From the NCBI GenBank assembly GCA_035508435.1, contig DATJNA010000209.1:62001-126000 (forward strand): a DNA stretch of 64,000 bases, read 5' to 3'. Under the pieces are notes generated by a model. It searched no databases. It saw only the letters and a program-made list of their open reading frames with translations, and had not been told where the DNA came from. Positions within the stretch are counted from its first letter, which is position 1. Each line of letters opens with the position of its first letter. This DNA is from JASHVB01 sp035508435 (GTDB lineage: Bacteria > Pseudomonadota > Alphaproteobacteria > Acetobacterales > Acetobacteraceae). The translations under genes were made by a program, and so were the position numbers. This document shows, one piece after another, positions 8,000-17,986 of this stretch.

Positions 8000-10051
8000 C
8001 TAATCTATCGTCGGCGTTTCGACCCAATTAGCCGCCTGGCTGATGATGGGAAGCGATCTGAACCAGTTCGGTTTCCGCGAATTAAGGGTGAAGATCTGGC
8101 GCCCCATCACAGTCCCTTCCCAAACAAGAAAAGGCTTGCCTGGCGCGTTTTTCAGATTGCGAAGAGTGACCGTGACAAATTTGCGCTCAAGATGCGTCGC
8201 CTTCGAAATACCGTCCGACGTACGGAATGAAAAGGCAGGATTCGCCAGCTCCGCCAGCACAAGGCGCACATCATCGCCGCGCTTTTCCAGCAAAGCCGGC
8301 AGTTCCCAGTCCTCGATCTGATCGCGCCGCACCAAATCGGCGAGTATCACGAGGCGAATGTAGTCGAGGACACGGGTCTGACCTAACCACAATCCGAGCC
8401 GTCCCAGGGTGCGGAAGAACCCGCTCGTAGTCTGTGCCCTGACAAAACGCGGGGCGAGCTTGCCGAGGCGGCCCTTGGTTCGCTTCATCATGAAATCGAG
8501 ATCGGCCTTGCTCATCCGTGGCCACGCCGGCATTGCAACCTCAGGCAAAGCGTCGCCAAGCCGGGGGATGATGGCATACTTTTCGGGATCTACCGCCAAC
8601 TGAAACGCTGCCTGACCTGCAAGAGCAGCGACCAGCTTGTTATTCGCGGGCAACCCGAAAATGGAGCGCAAGAACTCCTGGCAGTTGCGACGGCCAAGCT
8701 GGAAATCGTGCGCACGGAACTTCTCGTCCAGGAAGCCGCCAAATCCACCAAGTAGCCCACAGGCGATCTTGTACCGCTGGTCCACGCCGCTGATGTTACG
8801 TTCTGGTGCGATCAGGAATCTGCTGTAATCGGAAGAACACATCGCCGGTACGAGTTCCCCCGGCTTGAAACGTGCCTGGTCGATCAAGGTCGGGTATAAT
8901 GCTTGAATCACCGCGACGACTTCGGCGGTCGGCTGACCGTCGGGAAGAAAAGCCGGCGGCTCGGGAAAAGGGGATACCATGATGACCGCGCGATCAACTG
9001 CGTCTCCACTCGTGGCGGCTGCCTCGTAGTCGCCCATCATCGCATATTGCGCATAGTCAAACGGATTGTTGTTGACCACACCGCCATCGACGTTAAGAAA
9101 CACGAAGCCCGACGGTCCCAGGCCGGTGGACCAGGCTGCGGGAAAACACGGCTCTATCGTTGCCCCACCGTGATCCGCGGGATAGGAGCGCCTCAGAAAT
9201 TCCTCCAGTGGTGCGGAAAGCTCCCGCGGCGCCAGTCCTACCGGGAACGCGGATGAGGCAAGCGCACAGGTTCCATACCGATCCCATTCATCCGGCAGTT
9301 GCTCTCCGGGGTGTGGGAGGCTGCCCACCGACAGAGTCCGGCTGCTATCGTTGGCAAGCCAGAAGTTCTCAGCGCTAGCTGCTGTGCCAAGTCCCTTGAT
9401 CATGTAATGGACGCGGTCACCATGCGTTTGCATACCATAGGTACTGTTCCCAAATGAGACCGTGAATGGGATCCCACGGAGGTTCGACACCGTCATATAC
9501 ACATGCAGGTCCTTGGAAATGTATGGATATGGCGGGCCGCCGACCGGAACCTGCTGGCTCGCATACGGCATCAACGCCTTGGTCTTGATATCATCCAGCA
9601 AAGCAGCATTCAGTACTGACACAACATGCGCGTCCTTGCCCTTGAGATCCTCAGCACTCAGGAAGTCGACGCCACCGTTGGGATCAACCATCCGCGGCAA
9701 CGTCACCCAGGTGTCGTACAGCGACGGAAGGATGCAACAGAAGTCCTGCGAGCTTCCCCGCGGGATCATGGCGACATGCCGCTTGTCCGCATCGGTCAGC
9801 CGTTGCGGCAGGATGCCACGGGCAAGAGCCACGGCGCCGAGTGCTCCGGTGATTGCGCCGGCGGAAGCACCAGTCACAACTTGCACGGCGACGCGATGCC
9901 TCGGTATGTTTCCGCCATTTGCTCGCTCGACCTCCCATGCATTCAACGCCTGAAAGAAATAGTCGAGTACACCAGCGGTGTAAGCTCCGGCGGAGATGGC
10001 GCCTGACAAGGCAAAGCCGACGCCAAAGACATTGTCCGCTTCTGTTGCCAT
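8000..10051 (-). CDS. Patatin-like phospholipase/acyl hydrolase
   Basis: The 683-residue protein has the patatin Ser-Asp dyad. The nucleophile elbow is GASAG with S63, the oxyanion-type loop is ALSGAISAGAY near residues 14-24, and the dyad aspartate lies in NVDGGVVNNN (D322). The C-terminal 300 residues are outside the hydrolase core and unassigned. No signal peptide is visible, so it should be cytosolic or peripheral. The ribosome-binding site GGGGAGGA is well placed. It is the last gene of the minus-strand cluster with lipoxygenase, where a phospholipase could supply free unsaturated fatty acids (inference). Release of lipid acyl chains is the family activity; the true substrate is unknown. 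Confidence 0.9.
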   Translation of the reverse strand: MATEADNVFGVGFALSGAISAGAYTAGVLDYFFQALNAWEVERANGGNIPRHRVAVQVVTGASAGAITGALGAVALARGILPQRLTDADKRHVAMIPRGSSQDFCCILPSLYDTWVTLPRMVDPNGGVDFLSAEDLKGKDAHVVSVLNAALLDDIKTKALMPYASQQVPVGGPPYPYISKDLHVYMTVSNLRGIPFTVSFGNSTYGMQTHGDRVHYMIKGLGTAASAENFWLANDSSRTLSVGSLPHPGEQLPDEWDRYGTCALASSAFPVGLAPRELSAPLEEFLRRSYPADHGGATIEPCFPAAWSTGLGPSGFVFLNVDGGVVNNNPFDYAQYAMMGDYEAAATSGDAVDRAVIMVSPFPEPPAFLPDGQPTAEVVAVIQALYPTLIDQARFKPGELVPAMCSSDYSRFLIAPERNISGVDQRYKIACGLLGGFGGFLDEKFRAHDFQLGRRNCQEFLRSIFGLPANNKLVAALAGQAAFQLAVDPEKYAIIPRLGDALPEVAMPAWPRMSKADLDFMMKRTKGRLGKLAPRFVRAQTTSGFFRTLGRLGLWLGQTRVLDYIRLVILADLVRRDQIEDWELPALLEKRGDDVRLVLAELANPAFSFRTSDGISKATHLERKFVTVTLRNLKNAPGKPFLVWEGTVMGRQIFTLNSRKPNWFRSLPIISQAANWVETPTID

Positions 10052-10129
10052 AGCCGATTCCTCCCCACTTTGTTGGTCTCGGAACGTGGCAGAGTTGGTA
10101 TCGGAAAGTCGCAGATCGGCCCTAGATGG

Positions 10130-11767
10130 CTAGGTGTTTATGCTGTTGATGCAGAGCGATGGCTTCAGATAGGGAAAAGACACGACCCGCAACGCATCGC
10201 GTGCGATGGTCTCATGCTCAACGACGCGTAGATCCTGCTGAAGCACTTGTATCGCCAATTGCGCCTCAGGCGCGGTAAAGTCTCGAAGATAATCGCCTAG
10301 CTTGTCGTATCGGTAGCTTGTCAGGATCTTGCACCACCACAGTTGATAGCTGGCCTGCTCGTACGGTGGCATCATCTGCATCAGCGTGTCGTAGGTGGTC
10401 GCACCGACTTGCTCTGGCACCTCCGCGTAAATCGCATAAGACATGTTGGGAAGATTTATGTAGTCCCACTGTGAGAAATTCAGCATCGAATGCAGCGGAC
10501 CACAGGTCCACAAGACTGTGGTCAGCAGCTCTTGCAACAGAGCGATACTGTCAATTTGTTCCGGCATGCCGGCAATACAGCCGCCATTCTGCGTGGTATC
10601 CCTTGATGCCAGCTCGCCAGCCCAGGCTTGTAGCTCTGGGTCAGCGGCAACATCTCCATCGCGCTCATAGTAGATACGAAGATAATTGCCGACGAATGTT
10701 TCCAGAGCATACCATATTGGCAGGCCATCGTCACGCATCGGATAGCGCGTCAGTATCGTCGGGTCGATGACGCCACGCCGGGCAAGATCGGCCGGAAGGC
10801 CAAATTCCCGGATGTTCCAAACCTTATAGAGATTCAAGGGAATGCCCAGCGATTCCTGGAGCGTTCCCCCCAACATGCGTTCCACCGGACCGCCCGGATT
10901 GATGAAGGCGACCCGACCGAGCTCGTTATCATAGAGATAAAAGCGGAAATGCGGTGCAAGCAGCAGGTGAACGGGATGCTGGTCGGCGAGCTGACGGCGC
11001 GTAGCGACGGCTATCGGCGCCATTACCATATGCGACCAGGCGAAATGCGTACCGATTTCCTGATGGCATGCATCGGCGCATTGATACGCCATCTTCGCCG
11101 CGGTCCAGTCCAGTGGCGGGTCGGATGGGAGAAAGACACGAGCGTCCGGCTGTCGGCGAACCTGGATGCCGACCGAATGACACTTCTCTTCCGTTCGGTT
11201 CCACCAGAACAAGGCTCGTGGGCTTGGGATCGTGCGGTGGCGTCCCTTGTAGGTACTGCCTTTGACGTGGGCGATCGATTCGAAATCTGCGAGATAGAGC
11301 GTCCCCGCTGCTGCCTCCGCGGCGAGCGTGCGTTCGGCGCCGGCAATAGCCTGGAGATGAGCGTCGGTGAACGGAAAATGGATCGGAATGACGTCGAGCC
11401 GCCGGATGGCCTGTGGATTGCACCCGCTGATCCGTTGTTCGGCGAAGCCCTCATCGCTCAGCCAGGCTTCAATCTGCCTCGGCGGCGAGTAGACTGTGTA
11501 GAGGTTGAGGAAATCCTGCAGGCGATGGACGGGAGCGATCAGCGCGGTGCGTAGCTTTCCCAGGATGACATTGGCAGGGAGCAACGTCAACGAGAAAAAG
11601 CGGCGGACCCAGTAATATGCACTGAACTTGTCCCGTTTTGGTACATGATCCAGAAATGGATATCCGGGTATATAAGTATAGTTGAAGTAGTACTGTCTAC
11701 GCCGCTCCTCCAACGTTTGCCGTCGCAACTGCGGGTTTGGATCATCCTTGGGCAGGTACGGCTTCAC
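10130..11767 (-). CDS. Lipoxygenase (non-haem iron fatty-acid dioxygenase)
   Basis: The 545-residue protein matches the catalytic domain of lipoxygenases, which add O2 to 1,4-diene fatty acids. The iron-ligand helix is visible: H241 and H246 in THFAWSH, followed by PIAVATRRQL, HPVH and APHFRF, exactly the plant/bacterial pattern. A second ligand helix has H426 and N430 in LHSMLNFSQWDY. The N-terminal PLAT domain of plant enzymes is absent, as in other bacterial forms. The C-terminus ends NSINT, so the usual terminal isoleucine ligand is not the last residue. The start is GTG, with GGGAGG six bases upstream, inside the end of the GMC gene (26-bp overlap). Confidence 0.93.
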   Translation of the reverse strand: MKPYLPKDDPNPQLRRQTLEERRRQYYFNYTYIPGYPFLDHVPKRDKFSAYYWVRRFFSLTLLPANVILGKLRTALIAPVHRLQDFLNLYTVYSPPRQIEAWLSDEGFAEQRISGCNPQAIRRLDVIPIHFPFTDAHLQAIAGAERTLAAEAAAGTLYLADFESIAHVKGSTYKGRHRTIPSPRALFWWNRTEEKCHSVGIQVRRQPDARVFLPSDPPLDWTAAKMAYQCADACHQEIGTHFAWSHMVMAPIAVATRRQLADQHPVHLLLAPHFRFYLYDNELGRVAFINPGGPVERMLGGTLQESLGIPLNLYKVWNIREFGLPADLARRGVIDPTILTRYPMRDDGLPIWYALETFVGNYLRIYYERDGDVAADPELQAWAGELASRDTTQNGGCIAGMPEQIDSIALLQELLTTVLWTCGPLHSMLNFSQWDYINLPNMSYAIYAEVPEQVGATTYDTLMQMMPPYEQASYQLWWCKILTSYRYDKLGDYLRDFTAPEAQLAIQVLQQDLRVVEHETIARDALRVVSFPYLKPSLCINSINT

Positions 11768-13679
11768 GGCGGCCTCCCGTTGGAATGTTGTGTCGGTCCA
11801 GCGTATCGCTTAGGATCACATCGGCAGCTTTTTCGGCGATCATGTAGACCGAGGTGACGATGAAATAGCCCGGAATGCGGGGAAAAATCGAGGCATCAAC
11901 AATCCGCAATCCCTGGACGCCATGCACCCGGAACTCGCTGTCTACGACGCCGCCTTGGCCTTCGGGTTTCATCGCGCAGGTGCCGCAGGCGTGATGGCCC
12001 CAAGCATTGTCCTCGACATGATGCTTCAATTGCTCCGCCGTGTAGAGGTGGCGGCCGGGTGTCTCCTCTTCGGCGATCAGGTGACCGATAGCATCAGCCA
12101 CGATGCGTCCAAACTTTATACCGGTCGCCATCGCATCCAGGTCGTCGACCGGTGAGCAGTTGCCTTCGTCAAGATAGTGAAAATTGATATCCGGCTGATC
12201 CAACGGATTACGCGATCGCAGTCGAACGGTGCCTGCCGTGTTCTGAGTGTATGCCTTCAAGACAGTCCAGGTAAGGTAATTGTGCTTTTTTATCCGTTCT
12301 GAATACCCCGGATAATAACCGCGGAAATCGGCGAGCACAAAGAAACAAAAGACGTCTGGGCACTCGCGGTCGGTCTTGGACTGGAATTTTGCCGAGAACA
12401 GTACACCATTGCTCGTGTACGAACCGATTCTGCGCCTCCGCCACGAGCGGGACAGGCGATCATTGGCGCTGTACGTGGCTCCGCGCAGCGATTCCCATGG
12501 CTTCCGCATGCGGTTAACAACGCCAATCTCGTAGCGGTCCTGTAGGTGGCAGCCCACGCCGGGCAGGGCCCTCACCACGGTGATGTCGTGTTGTGCCAAA
12601 TGTTGGGGGTCGCCGATGCCAGACAACATCATCAGTTGCGGCGTGTTGAACGCGCCTCCTGCCAAAATCACTTCGTGGGTTGCCCGGACAAACCGTTCGG
12701 CCCCGGCGGCACCGCGCGGTTCCGCCGCGGCGCGATAAAGCCGAGCCCCTTGGCGATAAAACACGCCGGACGCCCGCCGCGTCTCTGGATCGATATGAAC
12801 GCGCGTGACGAGCGCATTGAGTCTTATCGTTAATCGATCGGGGAATCGCCGCTGTACCGCGAGCAGGAAATCGCGCGGACCGGTTCGCGCATAGTGGAAA
12901 GACGACATCGGCGTAAGACAAATGGTCGATGCTTCAGCATTCACCAGTCTCTGGTCGTTGGGGTCGCTTGCGTTGCTGGTGAACCAGCCCCAGTCTTCCA
13001 CCACATCCGGCAGCAGACCGCCCGCGGCGAGCAAAGCCCTCCACACCGTCCGGCGGAGGCGCCAATCCAGGATCGCGCGCAGCGGCAGCGCACGTTCGGT
13101 GGAGAGCCACCCACTCCACCCATGCCCCGTCGGATTCCAACCGAACAGCCTGGCGAGCCATCGCAACGGGAACCAGCGGTAACGGCAGCGCTCGAGCCGC
13201 TCAAAATATTTCTGCATATTGGATGCGCGCCACGAGGCATCCCCGGTCAACTGCCAGATGTGGTTCCAGTCGGCATTATTAGGTCGCACGATGATCATGG
13301 CATTGTGGCCAGTGCATCCGCCCAGCCCGCTGGCGCGCGGATACAGCACGCCATCGACAGTCTGACCGTCCCATGTTTGGCGATAGCGCCAGTCCTTCCT
13401 CTGCCGTTGCGTGTTCGTATAGTGGCGTACCCAAAAATCCCACTTCAGTGCGGGATTTTCAGAAGCGAAGGGGTGGAACGCCGGGATGAGATAGTCCGTG
13501 GAAACTGACCGATCCGAGACAGCCGCGTCATCTGGTTGCAGCACCGGATCGTCGCCGGCTTCCAGCACCAGCACTCGCTTGCCGGCTTCTGCCAATCGAG
13601 CTGCGAGAACGCCGCCGCCCGCACCCGCACCGACAATAACGTACTCGAAGCTTTCGTCGGCGGTCACGACGTTGCTCAA
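11742..13679 (-). CDS. GMC-family FAD-dependent oxidoreductase
   Basis: The 645-residue flavoprotein begins with the FAD-binding dinucleotide motif (VIVGAGAGGGVLAARLAEAG and a glutamate 17 residues later). It has the GMC signature around YPRASGLGGCTGHNAM and the C-terminal WGHHACGTCAM active-site segment with the catalytic-base histidine, then a FPRIPGYFIV end. The family oxidises alcohols or related groups and passes electrons to O2 or to a cytochrome or quinone. Overlap with the upstream cytochrome gene (4 bp) and the downstream lipoxygenase (26 bp) places it firmly in the cluster. Cytochrome-coupled oxidation of a hydroxy-lipid is a reasonable inference. Confidence 0.92.
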   Translation of the reverse strand: MSNVVTADESFEYVIVGAGAGGGVLAARLAEAGKRVLVLEAGDDPVLQPDDAAVSDRSVSTDYLIPAFHPFASENPALKWDFWVRHYTNTQRQRKDWRYRQTWDGQTVDGVLYPRASGLGGCTGHNAMIIVRPNNADWNHIWQLTGDASWRASNMQKYFERLERCRYRWFPLRWLARLFGWNPTGHGWSGWLSTERALPLRAILDWRLRRTVWRALLAAGGLLPDVVEDWGWFTSNASDPNDQRLVNAEASTICLTPMSSFHYARTGPRDFLLAVQRRFPDRLTIRLNALVTRVHIDPETRRASGVFYRQGARLYRAAAEPRGAAGAERFVRATHEVILAGGAFNTPQLMMLSGIGDPQHLAQHDITVVRALPGVGCHLQDRYEIGVVNRMRKPWESLRGATYSANDRLSRSWRRRRIGSYTSNGVLFSAKFQSKTDRECPDVFCFFVLADFRGYYPGYSERIKKHNYLTWTVLKAYTQNTAGTVRLRSRNPLDQPDINFHYLDEGNCSPVDDLDAMATGIKFGRIVADAIGHLIAEEETPGRHLYTAEQLKHHVEDNAWGHHACGTCAMKPEGQGGVVDSEFRVHGVQGLRIVDASIFPRIPGYFIVTSVYMIAEKAADVILSDTLDRHNIPTGGRREAVPAQG

Positions 13680-16462
13680 AAATACTTGAGGTAGGCGATA
13701 AGTGCTTCCTTATCGTCAGCGGGCAGATCGGCGCCGAAGTAGTGCCCGCGATTGACCACATAGTCCGGACACTTGCTCACGCCAACGAGCGTGTCGATCA
13801 GGCCGGTGTTGCGCACAGCCGCTTCGGCATTCGCCTCCGTTTCGGGCGCGGCAAGCGCCTCCGACGAGCAAGCGCCACCCATTTGCTCGAAGGCACTCAT
13901 CAGCGTTGGTCCAGCCTTCAGCAGCTTCCAGTAGTTACCCAACGCGTTCGGTTCGTCATTATCAGGCTGCAACTTCGTGTTGGCCAGTGCGTTGACCGGG
14001 AAGCCCTTGGGCAGCGGTCCCAGCGCAATGCCCCCGTTGCGATCGATCGCCCACGGTGCCAGCCAGTGTAACGGCCCACGCAGGCTGCGCAGCCATGACG
14101 GCACGAAACCGGACGGGACCATCAGGCACGACGGTGCCGTGGTGCGGTAGATATATCCAGGTACGGGAAGCTGCGTGAGTTGATCCTTGCGTCTCGTCTC
14201 GGGGTTGAGCATTTGCCGAATCGAGTGGTCGAACTGCTTCATCCGGTTCGCGACACATGGCAGGTAAGGATCATTGTCGTTCGCGGCGGGACAGCGCTCG
14301 TCGTTGCTGCTACCGGAGTGACCGGTAGTTTGCGTGCCTGCGACGGGCGGGTTTGCGTGATCGCTGCTGTCGCCATAGCCGACCGAATTGTTCGACAGGT
14401 ACGGCGCGGTGGACCACAGACTGATCAGTGACGCCGGACGAAGATAGCCGCGCCCGTTGCCAAGCGGCCGCAGCGGCATCGCGGCGCCGGACACCGGATG
14501 ATACACGGTGAGTTCCTTGACCGGCGGCAGGGTCTTATACGACGAGGATGTGAAGTTGTCCCAGATATCGCCGGCGAGTCCGTTGGAGGCGAGTGCCGTG
14601 CAAGCGTTTGTCTCGGTGAGATCGACTGGAATCCGGCGCTCGGACGCCAGGTAGTTGCCGGGCAAGAATGTGTCGCGACCATTGGCATCGCGCGCAGTCA
14701 CCAGCTTGACCATCGCATCCTTGAATGCGGGCGTCTGGGTCCATTCCCAATAGCGGTTCCAGCACTCCCGGTAGTCGGGGCCATTGCCGCCGCCCGCGCA
14801 TATGCCCTCGCCGATGCCGGAGTTCGACGGGATCGGCGGGATCTTGCTCGAATGGCAGGCAGCGCAGTTCTCAGCAAACACGACCTGGCCGCGCTTGACC
14901 TTGTCGGAGTCGAACGAGTCAAGAAATGCCTTGCCGCCCGGCGCGTCCTGCAGATGATCCGGACGCGCGGTGACGAGAAAGAACATCGCCATATCGGCGG
15001 TTCGGTTCTCGGTCGCTCGCCAATAGACCGACTGCTTTTCGGCGTCGCTGATCTTGATCGGCGTGATCTTCTGCCCACCGATAAAGGGCCGGAAGTGCAG
15101 CAGCCATTCCTCGCTGAACAACCCAATGTTCAGGTAGACGCGGTTCAGTGCGCCCAGGGTGCCGACCGAGTCGGCGCCGTCCTTCAGGACCCGCATCGTG
15201 TGTGACGTACCGCTTGCCGGATCCCAGAACTGCGACAGAGTGGCGGTTAGCCGATACTCCTGGAACTGTTTGTTATTTAGTTCGCCGCCGCTCAGTCGCT
15301 CCGCCCCGGTGGCCAGGCTCGGTCCGAGGCGGTCAATCACGCTGTAGATCGCGTTCATGGTCCGCGGATTATTCATATAGTCGGTCGAGACGAGTGAGGT
15401 GTCCAGGCTTCCCGGGGGATTGGTGTTGAACAGTTGGTAGAGGAAGTTGCCCTCGTTCGGTGCAGGCGCGTTGTCGCTGCCGCGCGGCCGCGTGTTCCAA
15501 AAAAAGATGCGATTGACCCAGAAGTACTGAGCGCCCGGGTTGGACGCGAGGTTTTCCCATTTCGGGTTCTCCGGATCCGCCGGCGGATTGATCGGACTCG
15601 GACCGACATGGCAAAATGCACATGACATGCCGACGCGATACGGACGAACCAGCTTGCGGTCGTTGTAATATGTCGGATCGTTGTAGTATCGCTCCGGGTC
15701 CCAGCGCCTCTTCGCCTGCTCGTCAAAATCAGGATTGGGAAACAGCCGCAGGCCGACGACACCGCTCGGTTCGCCGTAATAGGATCCAACCGGCACGGTT
15801 TTGCCTCTGGCGCCGATCTTCACGCCCGGATACTTGCCGGGGTCGGCGAGCGGGTCCGGCGGACAGCTTGGATCACGTTGGTCAAGCCACAGCCCGAAGT
15901 GAGCCTTGTCCGGTTCCTTGGCCTCGGTGAAGCACGGCTCGTTGACCAGTCCGAGCCATGAAAACCGATTGTGCCGCCCATACGCCATGCCCTTGTAAGA
16001 CGAGACTGTCTTCAGCAGATCGAACGCACCGGCAGTGTTACCCGCGGCGAAGTCCCAAAACCGGTCGTTGCCGCCAGTCCAATCGACCCAGGCAATCTGA
16101 CCACGCAGCGCGCTCTCGCGTACTTGTTCCGGCGTTAGTTTGGTGAGCGCCGCGACTTGCAGGATCTCCTTCGGGAACGGCGCACCATCTGCGGGTTTCA
16201 CCAGCAGCCCCTTGTCCATCTGCGCGAGGTAGCTGCAATCGGCCGGTTCCACGTCGCATGGCCTGGCAACTTCCGGCAGCGACTGCGCGGTCCGTCCCGC
16301 CGCCTTCGCCTCGTCCGGGACCGTGCCGAACTTCGCACTGTCGGGTTCGACAATCATGCGAAACGCCACGAACCCGCCGACGAGCACCACTACAATCAGA
16401 ACGCCAAGTGAGATCGCTGCCCACTTTAGGATCGGTCTCAAGATTGCCGCAATTGTTCTCAT
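13676..16462 (-). CDS. Large membrane-anchored two-haem c-type cytochrome (928 aa)
   Basis: The protein has an N-terminal signal-anchor helix (residues 12-35) and then a long periplasmic part. It has two CxxCH haem c sites, CAFCH at 281-285 and CAACH at 533-537. It ends with LPADDKEALIAYLKYF, the same type of terminal helix as its two smaller cytochrome neighbours, so all three probably share the di-haem peroxidase-like fold. It is nearly twice their length through extra segments between and after the haems. The stop overlaps the GMC start (ATGA). Its role may be electron transfer from the GMC enzyme or an oxygenase/peroxidase reaction; sequence alone cannot decide. Confidence 0.85.
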   Translation of the reverse strand: MRTIAAILRPILKWAAISLGVLIVVVLVGGFVAFRMIVEPDSAKFGTVPDEAKAAGRTAQSLPEVARPCDVEPADCSYLAQMDKGLLVKPADGAPFPKEILQVAALTKLTPEQVRESALRGQIAWVDWTGGNDRFWDFAAGNTAGAFDLLKTVSSYKGMAYGRHNRFSWLGLVNEPCFTEAKEPDKAHFGLWLDQRDPSCPPDPLADPGKYPGVKIGARGKTVPVGSYYGEPSGVVGLRLFPNPDFDEQAKRRWDPERYYNDPTYYNDRKLVRPYRVGMSCAFCHVGPSPINPPADPENPKWENLASNPGAQYFWVNRIFFWNTRPRGSDNAPAPNEGNFLYQLFNTNPPGSLDTSLVSTDYMNNPRTMNAIYSVIDRLGPSLATGAERLSGGELNNKQFQEYRLTATLSQFWDPASGTSHTMRVLKDGADSVGTLGALNRVYLNIGLFSEEWLLHFRPFIGGQKITPIKISDAEKQSVYWRATENRTADMAMFFLVTARPDHLQDAPGGKAFLDSFDSDKVKRGQVVFAENCAACHSSKIPPIPSNSGIGEGICAGGGNGPDYRECWNRYWEWTQTPAFKDAMVKLVTARDANGRDTFLPGNYLASERRIPVDLTETNACTALASNGLAGDIWDNFTSSSYKTLPPVKELTVYHPVSGAAMPLRPLGNGRGYLRPASLISLWSTAPYLSNNSVGYGDSSDHANPPVAGTQTTGHSGSSNDERCPAANDNDPYLPCVANRMKQFDHSIRQMLNPETRRKDQLTQLPVPGYIYRTTAPSCLMVPSGFVPSWLRSLRGPLHWLAPWAIDRNGGIALGPLPKGFPVNALANTKLQPDNDEPNALGNYWKLLKAGPTLMSAFEQMGGACSSEALAAPETEANAEAAVRNTGLIDTLVGVSKCPDYVVNRGHYFGADLPADDKEALIAYLKYF

Positions 16463-16489
16463 GGCCGGTTCTCGTTCGCCTGGCTTGCG

Positions 16490-17986
16490 TCACAACGTCT
16501 TCAGGTAGGCCAGCAGCCGTTCCTTGTCCGGGTCTGACAGGTCCGTGCCGTAGAGGTGCCCGCTATTGCCGTTGCCCGGAAGGGCGGTGTCGTAGAGCGT
16601 GCCGAATCGCTCAGCGTCCGTGCCTTTCTGACTGGCAAAGCCACCGCCGACCGGATCGATCAGGTCATACCCGCGATAGAACGTTAGCGGCCGGCTCTGG
16701 GGCGGCTGCAGCAGATCACGCAAGGTGGGCACGGAACCGTTGTGCAGATACGGGCCGCGCAGCCACAAACCGGTCAGCTCGGTGGCGACATAGCCGTTGC
16801 GTTTGTGGAATTCGTGGAAGCCCCAATCATAATCGCCTTCACGATAGTTCGTGTAGCGATCCTTGGCAGCTTCGGTCCACATATCGATCCGGTGGTGGTC
16901 GGTCCCGAGTTCAGCCGCAGGGATCACCGTTCGGAAGCGTGATCCGGCCGGCTCGTGACAATCGGCGCAGTACTTCTGGTACAGCGCCTTGCCCTGCGCG
17001 ACTTCGGCCGCATCGACGTAATAGGGGTCGTTTGCACTGCGAGCGCTGGAGAACGGCGAAGGCGGCGGCTTCTGCAGACGGATGAAATCCATGATGGCGG
17101 CCAGCGTACGCTTGGAAACGCTGTAGCCCTGGTAGTCCATCCCGTCGCCGATGGCGCCTGCTATCGAGGTTTCACGCAGACTGGTATTGAGACCATCCCA
17201 ATGCAAGAAAAATTGACGGCTGGGATCCGTTACGCCATTCAGGTCCCACAGCGGCATCATATTCGAATTCCCGATCGTGCAATCGTCGGGCAAATGGAGG
17301 TTATAGAACTTCACCGGGTTGAACGGATCGATCCTGCCGGGACCCCAATCCGGGCGCGGACAACCCGGACGCGACTGCATCCAGGCAAAGCGCGTGGCTT
17401 GCTGCTGGAATGCCGACTTCACCGCCGGAATCAGCAAATAGCGATACAGCGCGCGTTCCCACAGCGGCATGGCATAGATGGCGGTAATCGCCGTCATGAC
17501 CTTGTCTGGACTGAACCGCTCGCTCTTGTCCTGGCCGATCTTGATCAGCAGGCGCAGGAAGCCCTGGACATTGACGCGCGTGCCGGTGCCGGCCGGGACG
17601 AAGGTCGCAGGGTCATTGGCGTGCAGGCGATAGCTGCTCTGGTGACAGAACGCGCAATCTGGTGCCACTCGTGCTATGACACCGAGTGTCTTCTTGGAAA
17701 ACCCAACTGGGAGTTCCTCGCCTGGTACCCAGTACATGCCGATCGAACCGTATCCGCCCTGATTGCCGGGCAGGAAATCAGGGAACATCGTCGGCAGCAC
17801 GCGCCAGATCCAATAAGGTATGCCTTGCGCTGTCTCGTTGCCGATCGAGCCATGGTCGAAGATCTGCAGCGGATCGTTGGTATGGGGCTGCGCAACCGGA
17901 CGCAGCAACACGAACCACGCAAGGACGATCAGCACGACGATAAGCGCCAGGAAGCCGGCGAGGCATCGGGTCAGGACCGAGATCAT
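16490..17986 (-). CDS. Two-haem c-type cytochrome, di-haem peroxidase/RoxA-like
   Basis: The 498-residue protein has an N-terminal membrane anchor (residues 9-28) and two haem c sites, CAFCH at 111-115 and CADCH at 340-344. Near the C-terminus it carries LRGPYLHNGSVPTLRDLL, a motif of di-haem cytochrome c peroxidases and related oxygenases such as rubber oxygenase RoxA. It ends GTDLSDPDKERLLAYLKTL, nearly the same end as the 509-residue paralogue two genes upstream. It should face the periplasm. Known di-haem relatives include fatty-acid dioxygenases/diol synthases of Pseudomonas aeruginosa, which makes an oxygenase role worth testing (inference). Confidence 0.87.
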   Translation of the reverse strand: MISVLTRCLAGFLALIVVLIVLAWFVLLRPVAQPHTNDPLQIFDHGSIGNETAQGIPYWIWRVLPTMFPDFLPGNQGGYGSIGMYWVPGEELPVGFSKKTLGVIARVAPDCAFCHQSSYRLHANDPATFVPAGTGTRVNVQGFLRLLIKIGQDKSERFSPDKVMTAITAIYAMPLWERALYRYLLIPAVKSAFQQQATRFAWMQSRPGCPRPDWGPGRIDPFNPVKFYNLHLPDDCTIGNSNMMPLWDLNGVTDPSRQFFLHWDGLNTSLRETSIAGAIGDGMDYQGYSVSKRTLAAIMDFIRLQKPPPSPFSSARSANDPYYVDAAEVAQGKALYQKYCADCHEPAGSRFRTVIPAAELGTDHHRIDMWTEAAKDRYTNYREGDYDWGFHEFHKRNGYVATELTGLWLRGPYLHNGSVPTLRDLLQPPQSRPLTFYRGYDLIDPVGGGFASQKGTDAERFGTLYDTALPGNGNSGHLYGTDLSDPDKERLLAYLKTL

